64,000 bases of DNA, taken from positions 1 through 64,000 of the forward strand of contig SVLV01000007.1 of NCBI GenBank assembly GCA_015067765.1. The letters run 5' to 3'. The notes beneath the pieces were generated by a model, which was given only the letters and a program-made list of their open reading frames with translations, had not been told where the DNA came from and made no database searches. Below are positions 37,401 to 44,959 of this stretch, in pieces. The position numbers and the translations under genes are program-made. Origin of the DNA: Oscillospiraceae bacterium. Lineage in GTDB: Bacteria > Bacillota > Clostridia > Oscillospirales > Oscillospiraceae. The first letter of the stretch is position 1; each line of letters begins with the position of its first letter.

Positions 37401-37993
37401 TCGGAGATCTTGTCCCGGATACGCACCAGGTTCTCCTCCGTCTTCTGCAGCTTCCGCTCGGACTCCTCCTTGCGGTGACGGAACTTGGAAATGCCCGCTG
37501 CCTCCTCAAAGATCTCGCGGCGCTCGCCGCTCTTCACCGACAGGATCTCATCGATCTTGCCCTGACCGATGATGGAATAGCCCTCGCGGCCCATACCGGT
37601 ATCCATGAACAGTTCGTTGACATCCTTCAGGCGCACCGACTGGCGGTTGATGTAATATTCCGATTCGCCGCTGCGATAGTAGCGACGGGTAATGGCCACC
37701 TCAGCCTCCTCCCGGCTGGGGAAGATGTGCTCGGTATTATCGATCACCAGGGACACCTGTGCAAAACCGGTCTGGTTGCGCTTCTCGGTTCCGCCGAAAA
37801 TCACATCCTCCATCTTACCGCCGCGGAGCTGACGGCTGTTCTGCTCGCCCATGACCCAGCGGATGGCATCTGAAATATTGGATTTACCGGAGCCGTTGGG
37901 GCCTACAATGGCGGTAATATCCTCACCGAAGTTGAGAACAGTCTTCTCCGGGAAGGACTTAAATCCCTGAATCTCAAGACTCTTAATGTACAA
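34421..37993 (-). CDS. smc: Chromosome segregation ATPase SMC
   Basis: SMC with ScpA and ScpB compacts and separates chromosomes. The N-terminal head carries GPNGSGKSNISDAIRW. Two long coiled coils flank a hinge in the middle (about residues 510-650, GVASRLVQYDKKYEAIARY). The C-terminal head has LLSGGEKAFVAIALYF and FCVMDEIEAALDEANV. The track starts at TTG 38011; the TTG at 37993 is better since GAGGTG lies six bases before it and the product then begins MYIKSLEIQGFKSF, the family start, giving 1190 residues. ScpAB are not in the window. Confidence 0.97.
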   Translation of the reverse strand: MYIKSLEIQGFKSFPEKTVLNFGEDITAIVGPNGSGKSNISDAIRWVMGEQNSRQLRGGKMEDVIFGGTEKRNQTGFAQVSLVIDNTEHIFPSREEAEVAITRRYYRSGESEYYINRQSVRLKDVNELFMDTGMGREGYSIIGQGKIDEILSVKSGERREIFEEAAGISKFRHRKEESERKLQKTEENLVRIRDKISELELQVEPLREQSAKAQKYLVLRDELRVLEISVWLENLQTLKTTALKLQSDYETAKQDQEKAQQDLARIRMESDACSEQVQANDIAAEQLREQMSQLDGQINQEESRIMVLRSTMDHNRETLEQIDRELSSTQTRAEDLQGRMDALAERMAGIDQQSAQLDEELEQLLVQVRAIAESAGSAAQEAEALRAREALATAAAADARAQLSALTAGAREVADREAALQAELSANRQNMAEKEQEAAANRRELESAREEEQAAANIIQGHSLKMEGRQRRAEEAAARKMQLTADEKNLSGRIHVLREMEKEYEGFSRAVKVVMQAAEHNTLRGIHGPVANLMHTEEQYSVAIEIALGGNMQNIVVDREEDAKAAIGLLKQRDAGRGTFLPLTTIRGDELKEQGLDDEYGFVGVASRLVQYDKKYEAIARYALGHTVIVEDLDCGIQMARRHQNRFRIVTLDGQVINRGGSMTGGSVNRNSGVLSRAGEIVRRRAELEQLQQQLAEANARAEETGRELQKAQYELDVAKEQQNAAAQQVSGLAARQDHYDILLESLRFAGQNMEAELESLQRRKESDAQQSAQVSEIIRQHEQEAQRLQEQLQQQQEGQTDLQNRSGELAEQMTRKREAQAALAAEKESALRSLQDLEAMQTDMRNDHTDREERARQIRLSNEQAQLQVDDHRQKADGLRGQLEQLRSQLSMLMEEKMALEARRSSMGQESDSCYETLRGVDGEVSRLDNHLSKNAMEQSQILDRLWETYELSHSDAQAQRIELESIPKATRRIAELTRERKSLGNVNLDAIEEFQRVNSRYTMFVEQQNDVEQAKEALQGVIDEITKEMTEIFAEQFKLLNESFQETFLELFGGGKARLELEDETDILNCGIEIKVQPPGKQLKTITLLSGGEKAFVAIALYFAILKVHPTPFCVMDEIEAALDEANVVRYAKYMRRIAGKTQFIVITHRRGTMEEADVLYGVTMQERGVSKVLTINLNDMAKELRIK

Positions 37994-38032
37994 ATGCTTC
38001 ACCTCATTCAAAGAGCATACTTTAACTAATTT

Positions 38033-38061
38033 ATTATATCAGCCAAGTATCCGCATTTCAA
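38033..38061 (-). promoter_or_regulatory. Promoter of the smc operon
   Basis: On the minus strand TTGAAA-17-TATAAT lies 40 bases before the smc start and probably drives the nine genes to rsfS. Confidence 0.8.
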
Positions 38062-38111
38062 GAAAAAGCTGTGCATCTGATCTGTAATTTTTCTATGTGA
38101 TTTTCCACAGA

Positions 38112-38141
38112 AGAGAAGGCCCGGAACTCCGGGCCTTCTCT
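38112..38141 (-). terminator. Hairpin at the end of the TepA-like gene
   Basis: A perfect 13-bp stem (AGAGAAGGCCCGG/CCGGGCCTTCTCT) with a four-base loop begins at the stop codon. The following minus-strand bases are not U-rich (CTGTGGAAAA), so it may act as a 3' end protector or weak terminator. Confidence 0.65.
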
Positions 38142-38839
38142 CATTCTCTTTTCTCTGCCTCCATCATTTCATACAGGCACGCCAGTGCATCAGACAGGGT
38201 CCCTACCCGGTCCATCAGCCCCAGACTCACCGCCTCCTCACCATAGACGATGGTCCCCACATCGTTGGACATATCCCCCATGTGGAGCATCAGTTCCCGG
38301 AATTTCCCCGGCTGGATTCCGCTGTGGCAGGACACAAAACGGACAATACTCTCCTGCAGCCGCTCAAAATAGTGGTAAGTCTGAGGAGAGGCGATCACCA
38401 TACCGGTCATCCGAACAGGATGAATGGTCATGGAGGCGGAGGGGGCGATAAATGTCCTTCTGGCCGAAACAGCCAGCGGGATCCCGATGGAATGCCCGCC
38501 ACCCAGCACCAGTGTCACCGTAGGCTTGGTCATCCCGGCGATCATCTCCGCAATGGCAAGGCCTGCCTCCACATCTCCGCCCACCGTGTTCAGCAGTACC
38601 AACAGGCCATCCACCTCTTCTGATTGTTCCAGCGATGCCAGAAGCGGCAGCACATGCTCATATTTGGTGGTCTTTGCGTTATTGGGGGCGGTGCTGTGCC
38701 CCTCGATCTGTCCGATGATGGTAAGGCAGTGCACCGTTCCGTGGGAGTTGGTGATGGTGGCAGAGCCCAAATCCACCAACTGCTGGGTCTCCTCCCGGTT
38801 TTCCTCCTGCTGCTGCGCAGGCCTCGTCTGCTCTGTCAT
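38141..38839 (-). CDS. tepA: ClpP-family serine protease, TepA-like
   Basis: The 232-residue protein matches the ClpP/crotonase-fold TepA (translocation-enhancing protein) family. LVLLNTVGGDVEAGLAIAEMI is the ClpP core, GGGHSIGIPLA contains the likely catalytic serine, and SMTIHPVRMTGM the histidine. The N-terminal 25 residues are polar and low-complexity. In Bacillus tepA lies beside spoIIIE; here it lies upstream of smc on the same strand. Whether it is an active protease is unproven. It has AGGAGGG before its ATG. Confidence 0.88.
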   Translation of the reverse strand: MTEQTRPAQQQEENREETQQLVDLGSATITNSHGTVHCLTIIGQIEGHSTAPNNAKTTKYEHVLPLLASLEQSEEVDGLLVLLNTVGGDVEAGLAIAEMIAGMTKPTVTLVLGGGHSIGIPLAVSARRTFIAPSASMTIHPVRMTGMVIASPQTYHYFERLQESIVRFVSCHSGIQPGKFRELMLHMGDMSNDVGTIVYGEEAVSLGLMDRVGTLSDALACLYEMMEAEKRE

Positions 38840-38897
38840 AGTGCAAACCCTCCTTCGTTTTCTTTAGGGTGTGCGGCTGTGGAAAAAACATTCCTCC

Positions 38898-38925
38898 TTG
38901 CTTTTTTTCGTCAAAAGTTTATACT
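38898..38925 (+). promoter_or_regulatory. Promoter for the LURP-one/QueG-like pair
   Basis: TTGCTT-16-TATACT lies 26 bases before the LURP-one gene. Confidence 0.55.
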
Positions 38926-38950
38926 GATTTCAAGAAAAGGAGGGATCCGG

Positions 38951-39421
38951 ATGAAACTTTGGTTCAAGCAGCGTTTTTTCAGCTGGTTTGACAGCTATGA
39001 TATCTACGACGAGGCCGGCCAGACCGTATTCACCGTGGAGGGTCAGCTGGATTGGGGGCATCGCCTGCACATCCTCAATGCTGCCGGTGAACACATTGCC
39101 ACCGTAAAGCAGAAGATCTTTACCCTTCTCCCCCGGTTCGATCTGTATATCGGGGAGGAGATGATTGGCTCCATCCAAAAGGAATTGACGCTTTTCCGTC
39201 CCGCCTTCACCGTGGACTATAACGGCTGGACCGTGGAAGGCAACTTCCTGCAGTGGGAGTATCAGATCCTGGACGGTCAGGGAATGCCCGTGGCCTATAT
39301 CAGCAAGGATATCTTCCAGTGGACCGATACTTACTCCATTGAGGTCCGCAGCCAGCAGGACGCCCTCTGTGCCCTGATGGTGGTGCTGGCCATTGATGCC
39401 GAAAAATGCTCGAGAGATTGA
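38951..39421 (+). CDS. LURP-one-related family protein (YxjI-like)
   Basis: The 156-residue protein starts MKLWFKQRFFSWFDSYDIYDEAG and is built of short repeats of beta strands with charged turns (VFTVEGQLDWGHRLHI, YNGWTVEGNFLQWEYQI), the tubby-like beta-barrel pattern of the LURP-one-related family. No catalytic motif is known in it. The track reads the frame from 38624, across the tepA leader; the ATG at 38951 has AGGAGGGATCCGG before it. It lies 10 bases before the QueG-like gene, so they form an operon. The function is unknown. Confidence 0.88.
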   Translation: MKLWFKQRFFSWFDSYDIYDEAGQTVFTVEGQLDWGHRLHILNAAGEHIATVKQKIFTLLPRFDLYIGEEMIGSIQKELTLFRPAFTVDYNGWTVEGNFLQWEYQILDGQGMPVAYISKDIFQWTDTYSIEVRSQQDALCALMVVLAIDAEKCSRD

Positions 39422-39431
39422 GGGGGAGACC

Positions 39432-40193
39432 ATGAAAGAACAGACCGCTATTCAAAGAGAGATCGTATCCTTTGTGGAGGATTTTGTTGCCCGCTATCCC
39501 GCTGAAAACGGAACTCCTGCCCTGTGGCGCAAGCCGCTGGTCTCCTTCGCCGATGCCAGAGACCCCTACATTCAGAATCTGCCTCAGCTGATCAATGAGC
39601 GGCATATGCTGCCTCAGGATTTCCTGCCCAGTGCCACGGTGGTGATCTCCTGCTTCTTCCCCTTCCTGCCGGAGGTTGCCAACAGCAACATCGGCGTGGA
39701 GGACAATATGCCCTCCCTCCAGTGGAATGATGCCTACGGTGTCACCAACACCATGATCGGCCGGCTCAATGAAGCTTTGGCAGCCTTCATCCGCAGCCGC
39801 GGCTATGAGGCTGCTGTCCCCGAGGGAGTCTGTATGTTTCAGGATATCCTCATGAGCAACTGGTCCCAGCGCCATCTTGCCTATGCCGGCGGTCTGGGCA
39901 CCTTCGGCATCAACAATATGCTCATTACCGACAGTGGCTGCTGTGGTCGGCTGGGCTCCCTTGTGGCCGATATTCCCGCTGTCACCACCGGTCGGCGCGA
40001 GGTGGAAAACTGCCTGTACAAGAAGAACGGCAGCTGCTCTAAGTGCCTGTCCAACTGCTTCTCCGGTGCGCTGCATATCGGAAATCTGGATCGGCAAAAA
40101 TGCCGCACTATGTGCGACCGAAACGGAACCGACAGCTGCGGAAAATGCGACACGAACATCCCCTGTGCCTTCGCTATCCCCGGCACTGTATGA
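39432..40193 (+). CDS. QueG-like (epoxyqueuosine reductase-related) iron-sulfur protein
   Basis: The 253-residue protein resembles the cobalamin-dependent QueG superfamily in its middle (YAGGLGTFGINNMLITDSGCCGRLGSLV). The C-terminus has cysteine clusters: CSKCLSNC and CRTMC, then CGKC and one more Cys. They do not follow the plain CxxCxxCxxxCP pattern of QueG, and QueG-type HEAT repeats are absent, so the protein is shorter (QueG is about 380). It may be a ferredoxin-type reductase of another substrate. The ATG at 39432 follows AGGGGGAGACC; the earlier start in the track overlaps the LURP gene. Confidence 0.82.
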   Translation: MKEQTAIQREIVSFVEDFVARYPAENGTPALWRKPLVSFADARDPYIQNLPQLINERHMLPQDFLPSATVVISCFFPFLPEVANSNIGVEDNMPSLQWNDAYGVTNTMIGRLNEALAAFIRSRGYEAAVPEGVCMFQDILMSNWSQRHLAYAGGLGTFGINNMLITDSGCCGRLGSLVADIPAVTTGRREVENCLYKKNGSCSKCLSNCFSGALHIGNLDRQKCRTMCDRNGTDSCGKCDTNIPCAFAIPGTV

Positions 40194-40216
40194 GTTTTTT
40201 TTCTTATCGATTTCCA

Positions 40217-40252
40217 GGGCGGAGACTTGTTCTCCGCCCCTTTTTTCTTTTC
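40217..40252 (+). terminator. Terminator of the LURP-one/QueG-like pair
   Basis: The stem GGGCGGAGA/TCTCCGCCC with a five-base loop is followed by CTTTTTTCTTTT. Confidence 0.9.
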
Positions 40253-40328
40253 ACGATACTTTTTCGCGATATTTTTCTCTATGTTTCCTTTAAATATAAT
40301 ATTTTATCGAATTATCCCGTTTTATAGG

Positions 40329-40358
40329 TTGACAATACATACTTTAAAGCAGTAAAAT
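40329..40358 (+). promoter_or_regulatory. Promoter for the deacylase-symporter pair
   Basis: TTGACA-18-TAAAAT lies 88 bases upstream of the deacylase start. The rest of the 40253-40445 stretch is AT-rich and shows no further feature I can support. Confidence 0.75.
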
Positions 40359-40445
40359 GACGAGGTATTTTTATTATATGACCGCGTATATATTTCTCCC
40401 ATCTGACAAAATGGAATGCGTACGCTTCATAGAAAGGAAGAAAAC

Positions 40446-42017
40446 ATGTCTTACGATGTTCTTGTGAAAAACATTTCCATCGCTGACGGCACCGGCAGCC
40501 CTATGTTCACCGGCTGTGTGGCCGTACAGGATGGCAAAATCGTAAAAGTCGCTCCCTCCATTGAAGGCGAAGCCCAGCTGGTCATTGAAGGAAACGAGAA
40601 GCAGATCCTCTGCCCCGGTTTCTTTGACACCCACACCCACGGCGATATGCAGCGCATCTTTGATCCCTATATGACCACGCAGATCCTGCAGGGTGTTACC
40701 TATGATGTCTGCGGCAACTGTGGTATTTCCGCTGCTCCCGTGGATCCCAACAACTTTGATCTGCTCAAGCGTTACACCGCACCGCTGATGCCTTTCAATC
40801 AGTTTGACGAGCAGTGGGCCACCTGGGACACCTTCGGCAAGTATCTGGATGCCGTGAAGAATGTGGGCTGCAAGATCCACGCCCACTCTTTTGTGGGCCA
40901 CGGTACGCTCCGCATCGCTGCTATGGGCATGGAGGACCGTGCTCCCACCGCTGAGGAGATGGAGGTCATGAAGAGCCTGCTGCGTGAGGCCATGGAGGCC
41001 GGCGCTTTGGGTATGTCCTCCGGTCTGATCTACGCTCCCGGCGTTTACAGCACCACCGAGGAACTGGTGGAGCTGTGCAAGGTGGTTGCCGAATTTGACG
41101 GCGTATATGCCACCCACATGCGCAATGAGAGCAGCCATGTGGTGGAGAGCGTCGAGGAAGCTCTGACGGTTGCACGCCAGGCCGGCTGCAAGCTGCTGGT
41201 CTCCCACCATAAGGTCTCCGGCCCCGCCAACCGTGAACTGTACAAGAAGACTCTGAAGCTGATCTCCGATGCCCGTGCCGAGGGCATGAATGTGATCTGC
41301 GATCAGTATCAGTCCAACAAGGGCAGCACCACCATCGCCGCCCTGCTGCCTCCCTTCTGCCAGGCAGACGGCACCAACGGTCTGCTGCGTCAGCTGGCCG
41401 ATCCCGCCCGCCGGGCCGAGATCACCAATGCCATGCGCAACGATGATTCCTATGAGAACTTCCTGAAGTTCCTGGGTGCGCACTCCATCCTGATCGTCAG
41501 TTCTGAGATGACGCCCCAGTTCAACGGCAAGTATCTGGATGAGGTGGCTGCCACTCTGGGCATGTCGGCTGAGGATGCCGTGTGCCAGCTGGAGCTGGAC
41601 AACAACGGTATCGTGCTGATGGCCGTCGTCATGTGCGAGCAGGATGTGGTGGACGAGATCTTCAAGTTCCCCTATACCTGCATCGGTTCCGACGGCATCG
41701 GCGCCGGCACCGGCACCCGTACCCATCCCCGCGCTGTGGGCAATATGGTCCACATGCTGGAGGACTTCGTCCGTAACCGCAAGGTAGTCACCTGGGAGGA
41801 GGCCATCCGTAAGGCCACTTCCCTGCCCGCCGATTTCCTGAATGTGCCTGACAAGGGCCGCATCGCTGAGGGAAAGGACGCCGATCTGGTGATCTTTGAC
41901 CGGGAGAACGTGGGTACCGACGCCTCCTTCGAGAATCCCAATGTGGATCCCAGAGGCATTGATTATGTATTTGTTGCAGGCAAGCTGGTCGTAAAAGACG
42001 GCTCTGTCATCAAATAA
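40446..42017 (+). CDS. N-acyl-D-amino-acid deacylase (amidohydrolase family)
   Basis: This metal-dependent amidohydrolase is in the D-aminoacylase family, which releases D-amino acids from N-acyl derivatives. The metal motif HTHGDM (HxH) stands near residue 66 (GFFDTHTHGDM). Other family blocks are SSGLIYAPGVYS, YATHMRNES, KGSTTIAALLPPF and KGRIAEGKDADLVIFD at the end. The ATG at 40446 gives 523 residues; the track start at 40416 is weaker. It is followed 32 bases later by a symporter of the SSS family, suggesting uptake and cleavage of one substrate. The natural acyl group and side chain are unknown. Confidence 0.9.
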   Translation: MSYDVLVKNISIADGTGSPMFTGCVAVQDGKIVKVAPSIEGEAQLVIEGNEKQILCPGFFDTHTHGDMQRIFDPYMTTQILQGVTYDVCGNCGISAAPVDPNNFDLLKRYTAPLMPFNQFDEQWATWDTFGKYLDAVKNVGCKIHAHSFVGHGTLRIAAMGMEDRAPTAEEMEVMKSLLREAMEAGALGMSSGLIYAPGVYSTTEELVELCKVVAEFDGVYATHMRNESSHVVESVEEALTVARQAGCKLLVSHHKVSGPANRELYKKTLKLISDARAEGMNVICDQYQSNKGSTTIAALLPPFCQADGTNGLLRQLADPARRAEITNAMRNDDSYENFLKFLGAHSILIVSSEMTPQFNGKYLDEVAATLGMSAEDAVCQLELDNNGIVLMAVVMCEQDVVDEIFKFPYTCIGSDGIGAGTGTRTHPRAVGNMVHMLEDFVRNRKVVTWEEAIRKATSLPADFLNVPDKGRIAEGKDADLVIFDRENVGTDASFENPNVDPRGIDYVFVAGKLVVKDGSVIK

Positions 42018-42049
42018 ACGCAAACCGTTAGGAAAGGAAAACACACAAC

Positions 42050-43495
42050 ATGAAAACAACCGTTATTGCCATTGTTCTGGTGTATCTGGTAGCGATCGTG
42101 GCCATCATCATGCTGACCGGCCGCAAGGTCAAGACCTACTACGATTTCGCACTGGGCGGCGGTTCGATCCCCTGGTGGGTCGTTACCGGTACCATGTTCG
42201 CCTCCACCGTGGGCGGCGCAACCATGATCGGCTACGTGGGCAGCTACAAGACCATCGGTCTGCAGTGGGCCTGGGTTCCCTTCGTCTCCTTCTTCCTGGG
42301 TTCTCTGGTCATCGGCTTCCTGCTGGCCGGCCGTCTGAAGAAGCTGAACCAGTACACCACTGCTGATATTTTCAAGCTGCGCTATGGCAAGGGCTCCCGC
42401 ATCATCGCTGCCGCCCTCAACTGCCTGGGTGAGATGGCCGTGGTCGCCAGTATGATGGCTTCCTTTGCCACTATGGCCAACGGCTATCTGGGTATTGACT
42501 ACATGACCTGCATGATCATCGCCATTGTCATCTTCTTCGTCACCGCCGCTGCCGGTGGTCTGAAGGGCGTTGCCTACACGGATACTCTGCAGGGTCTGGT
42601 GATCTTCATCACCGTGTTCATCGTGGCTATTATTTCCATGGGCCGTCTGGGCGAGAACGGCGGTTTTGCTGCCATCGAGCCCCACCTGCTCAACCCCTTT
42701 GCCAGCAACTCCCCCTGGATGAATATGCTGGGCACCATCGTCTCCGGCGGTCTGATGGGCGCCGTGATGCAGTCCCTGTTCATCCAGCGCATCAATGCCT
42801 GCAGCAGCGCTGCAGAAGCCAAAAAGGCAGCCATTGCCAATGCCATCCTGTGCGGTGTCTTCATGGTCGGCTTCATCTCTGTGATCGGTCTGTCCGCCAG
42901 CACTTACCTGCCCGCAGAGGTCGCCGGCAACAACGTCATCACCGAGATCCTGGCCACCATGCCTGACATTCTGGCTGCCTTCTACACCGCTGCCATTCTG
43001 GCCGCTGTGCTGACTACTGCCAACTCCCTGCTGCTGAGCTGCAGCATGACCTTCGTCCGCGACTTCGTGGGCGGCATCAAGGAGCTCAACGATAAGCAGT
43101 CTCTGGTTCTGTCCCGCGCTTTCATTCTGGCCATTGACCTGCTGGCCTTCGTGGTCATCCAGTACATGGACGGCGTTCTGAGCTGGATCCTCATCACCTA
43201 CACCATCCTGGCCACCCTGTTTGTGCCTATGTACGGCGGCCTGCTGTTCAAGCAGATGACCCCCGCTTCCGGCGTTCTGGGTCTGGCTCTGGGCGGCGGC
43301 ATCGCCGTGGTGTGGGAAGTGCTGAAGATGTTCAGCCTGCTGCCCGCCTCCCTGGCTGCGATCCACTCTATCTTCCCCGGCATCGTTCTGGGTATCGTGG
43401 GTCTGCTGCTGGGCACCCTGTCCAAGAACAAGTCCACTCCCGAGCAGCTGCGCGTGGTGGATTGCTTCCGCAAGAACCTGCCCTACGAGGAATAA
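42050..43495 (+). CDS. Sodium:solute symporter (SSS family)
   Basis: The 481-residue protein has about twelve to thirteen hydrophobic segments and SSS features such as FALGGGSIPWWVVTGTMFAS near the start and GVAYTDTLQGLVIFI in the middle. It imports a solute with sodium. Coupling with the N-acyl-D-amino-acid deacylase gene, in the same direction and 32 bases away, suggests that the solute is an acylated or D-amino acid compound. The transcript ends at a strong terminator shared with the convergent M18 peptidase unit. Confidence 0.92.
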   Translation: MKTTVIAIVLVYLVAIVAIIMLTGRKVKTYYDFALGGGSIPWWVVTGTMFASTVGGATMIGYVGSYKTIGLQWAWVPFVSFFLGSLVIGFLLAGRLKKLNQYTTADIFKLRYGKGSRIIAAALNCLGEMAVVASMMASFATMANGYLGIDYMTCMIIAIVIFFVTAAAGGLKGVAYTDTLQGLVIFITVFIVAIISMGRLGENGGFAAIEPHLLNPFASNSPWMNMLGTIVSGGLMGAVMQSLFIQRINACSSAAEAKKAAIANAILCGVFMVGFISVIGLSASTYLPAEVAGNNVITEILATMPDILAAFYTAAILAAVLTTANSLLLSCSMTFVRDFVGGIKELNDKQSLVLSRAFILAIDLLAFVVIQYMDGVLSWILITYTILATLFVPMYGGLLFKQMTPASGVLGLALGGGIAVVWEVLKMFSLLPASLAAIHSIFPGIVLGIVGLLLGTLSKNKSTPEQLRVVDCFRKNLPYEE

Positions 43496-43520
43496 GATCC
43501 TCCGTCAAGCAACATATTAA

Positions 43521-43556
43521 AAACCCTGACCGGAAAATCCGGTCAGGGTTTTTTTA
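43521..43556. terminator. Bidirectional terminator after the symporter
   Basis: A perfect 14-bp stem (AAACCCTGACCGGA/TCCGGTCAGGGTTT) is followed by TTTTTATT on the plus strand. The convergent M18 peptidase gene ends 12 bases past it. Confidence 0.92.
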
Positions 43557-43567
43557 TTCTGTTTTGC

Positions 43568-44959
43568 TTACGCCTCAAAGACGGCCTTGCAGCCCCGGTA
43601 AGTCATATAGCAGTCCAGCTTGGACACGGTCTCAAAAGGCGCGTGCATGCTCAGCACGGGCACGCCTGCATCCAGCGTGGCAATGTTGCGGTTTGCCATA
43701 TACATGGCCACCGTACCACCGCCGCCGGCATCCACCTTGCCCAGCTCAGAGATGTGCCATACCACACCGGCATCATCCAGCAGACGACGCAGATAGGCCA
43801 CCGTCTCAGCACTGGCATCGGAAGCACCGCTCTTACCGCGGGCGCCGGTGTACTTGCAAAGTCCCATACCGTGGTTGATCATGGATGCATTACGGCGCTC
43901 GAATACCTCCCCGAAATTAGGATCGTAGGCTGCCGTCACATCGGCAGACAGGCAGAAGGAGTTTTCATAGCACTCCCGCAGTGCCACACCCTGGCTCTCA
44001 CACAGATCGTGCAGGAAGGTATCAAAGGCGGCAGACTGCATGCCCGTCACACCCATGGATCCGATCTCCTCCTTGTCCGCCAGCATGCAGACCGCGGTCT
44101 TATTGGGCATCTCCAGCTCCAGAATGGCCTGCAGAGCCGCAAAACCGCAGACCCGGTCATCATGACCGTAGGCACCGATGAGGCTGGCATCCAGACCGAT
44201 ATCGGTAACCTCCACCGCCGGGACCGCCTCCAGCTCTGCGGAAGTAAAGTCATCCTCGGTGATGCCGTACTTCTCATGAAGCCGCTCCAGAATGTGCAGC
44301 TTCACCCGGTCGCTGCCGTCCTCATCTCCCACAGGCTGGCTGCCCAGCAGGATGTTCAGATTCTCACCGGGGATCGCCTCATTGAGGGGCTTTTTCCCCT
44401 GCTCCGCGCCCAAATGGGGCAGCAGATCATTGATGACAAACTTGGGCTCCGCGCCCTCACCCAGCACCACATCCACCAGGGTCCCGTCCTTGCAGGCGAT
44501 CACTCCCCGCAGTTCCAGCGGGATGGTGACCCACTGGTATTTGCGGATGCCGCCGTAATAATGGGTCTTGAAATAGGCCATGCCCCCCTCTTCATAGAGG
44601 GGATTGGGCTTCAGATCCAGTCGGGGAGAATCGATATGGGCCGCAGCGATCTGCACGCCCTGGGCCATGCTCTCCAGACCGATCACCGCCAGCATCAGGC
44701 TCTTCCCGCGGTTGCAGGTATAGACCTTATCACCGGGCTGCAGGTGCATTCCGCGGTGATAAGGTACGAAACCCTTCTCCTCCGCCAGAGCAATGCCCCG
44801 CCGGGTGCATTCCCGCTCCGTCTTGCAGCGGCGCAGAAAGTCCTTATAGGCTTCGCAGTAGGCCTGCATTCCGACAAAATCCTGCTCCTCCATGCGGTCA
44901 TAGCCGTTCTTCATGGCGGAAAACAGCTTTTCCTTGCGCTCTTTCATGGTTTCCGACAT
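43568..44959 (-). CDS. M18 family aminopeptidase
   Basis: This zinc exopeptidase removes N-terminal residues from peptides. The motifs AAHIDSPRLDLKPNPLYE (first metal ligands), DKEEIGSMGVTGMQS (catalytic Glu) and FERRNASMINHGMG (late ligand) match M18. It is 463 residues, as expected for clostridial members. Its start lies inside the end of the sua5/coaE gene by 16 bases, with AAGGAGGAACT before the ATG, so it is the last gene of the ddl-led operon. Confidence 0.94.
   Translation of the reverse strand: MSETMKERKEKLFSAMKNGYDRMEEQDFVGMQAYCEAYKDFLRRCKTERECTRRGIALAEEKGFVPYHRGMHLQPGDKVYTCNRGKSLMLAVIGLESMAQGVQIAAAHIDSPRLDLKPNPLYEEGGMAYFKTHYYGGIRKYQWVTIPLELRGVIACKDGTLVDVVLGEGAEPKFVINDLLPHLGAEQGKKPLNEAIPGENLNILLGSQPVGDEDGSDRVKLHILERLHEKYGITEDDFTSAELEAVPAVEVTDIGLDASLIGAYGHDDRVCGFAALQAILELEMPNKTAVCMLADKEEIGSMGVTGMQSAAFDTFLHDLCESQGVALRECYENSFCLSADVTAAYDPNFGEVFERRNASMINHGMGLCKYTGARGKSGASDASAETVAYLRRLLDDAGVVWHISELGKVDAGGGGTVAMYMANRNIATLDAGVPVLSMHAPFETVSKLDCYMTYRGCKAVFEA

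Noticed and set aside
34421-37993. Repetitive CAGCTGCT-like sequence as a DNA repeat
   Set aside because: It reflects glutamine- and leucine-rich coiled-coil codons of SMC, with no fixed unit or spacing.
40374-42059. 561-codon minus-strand frame opposite the deacylase
   Set aside because: Antisense shadow of a clear amidohydrolase gene with promoter and ribosome binding site on the plus strand.
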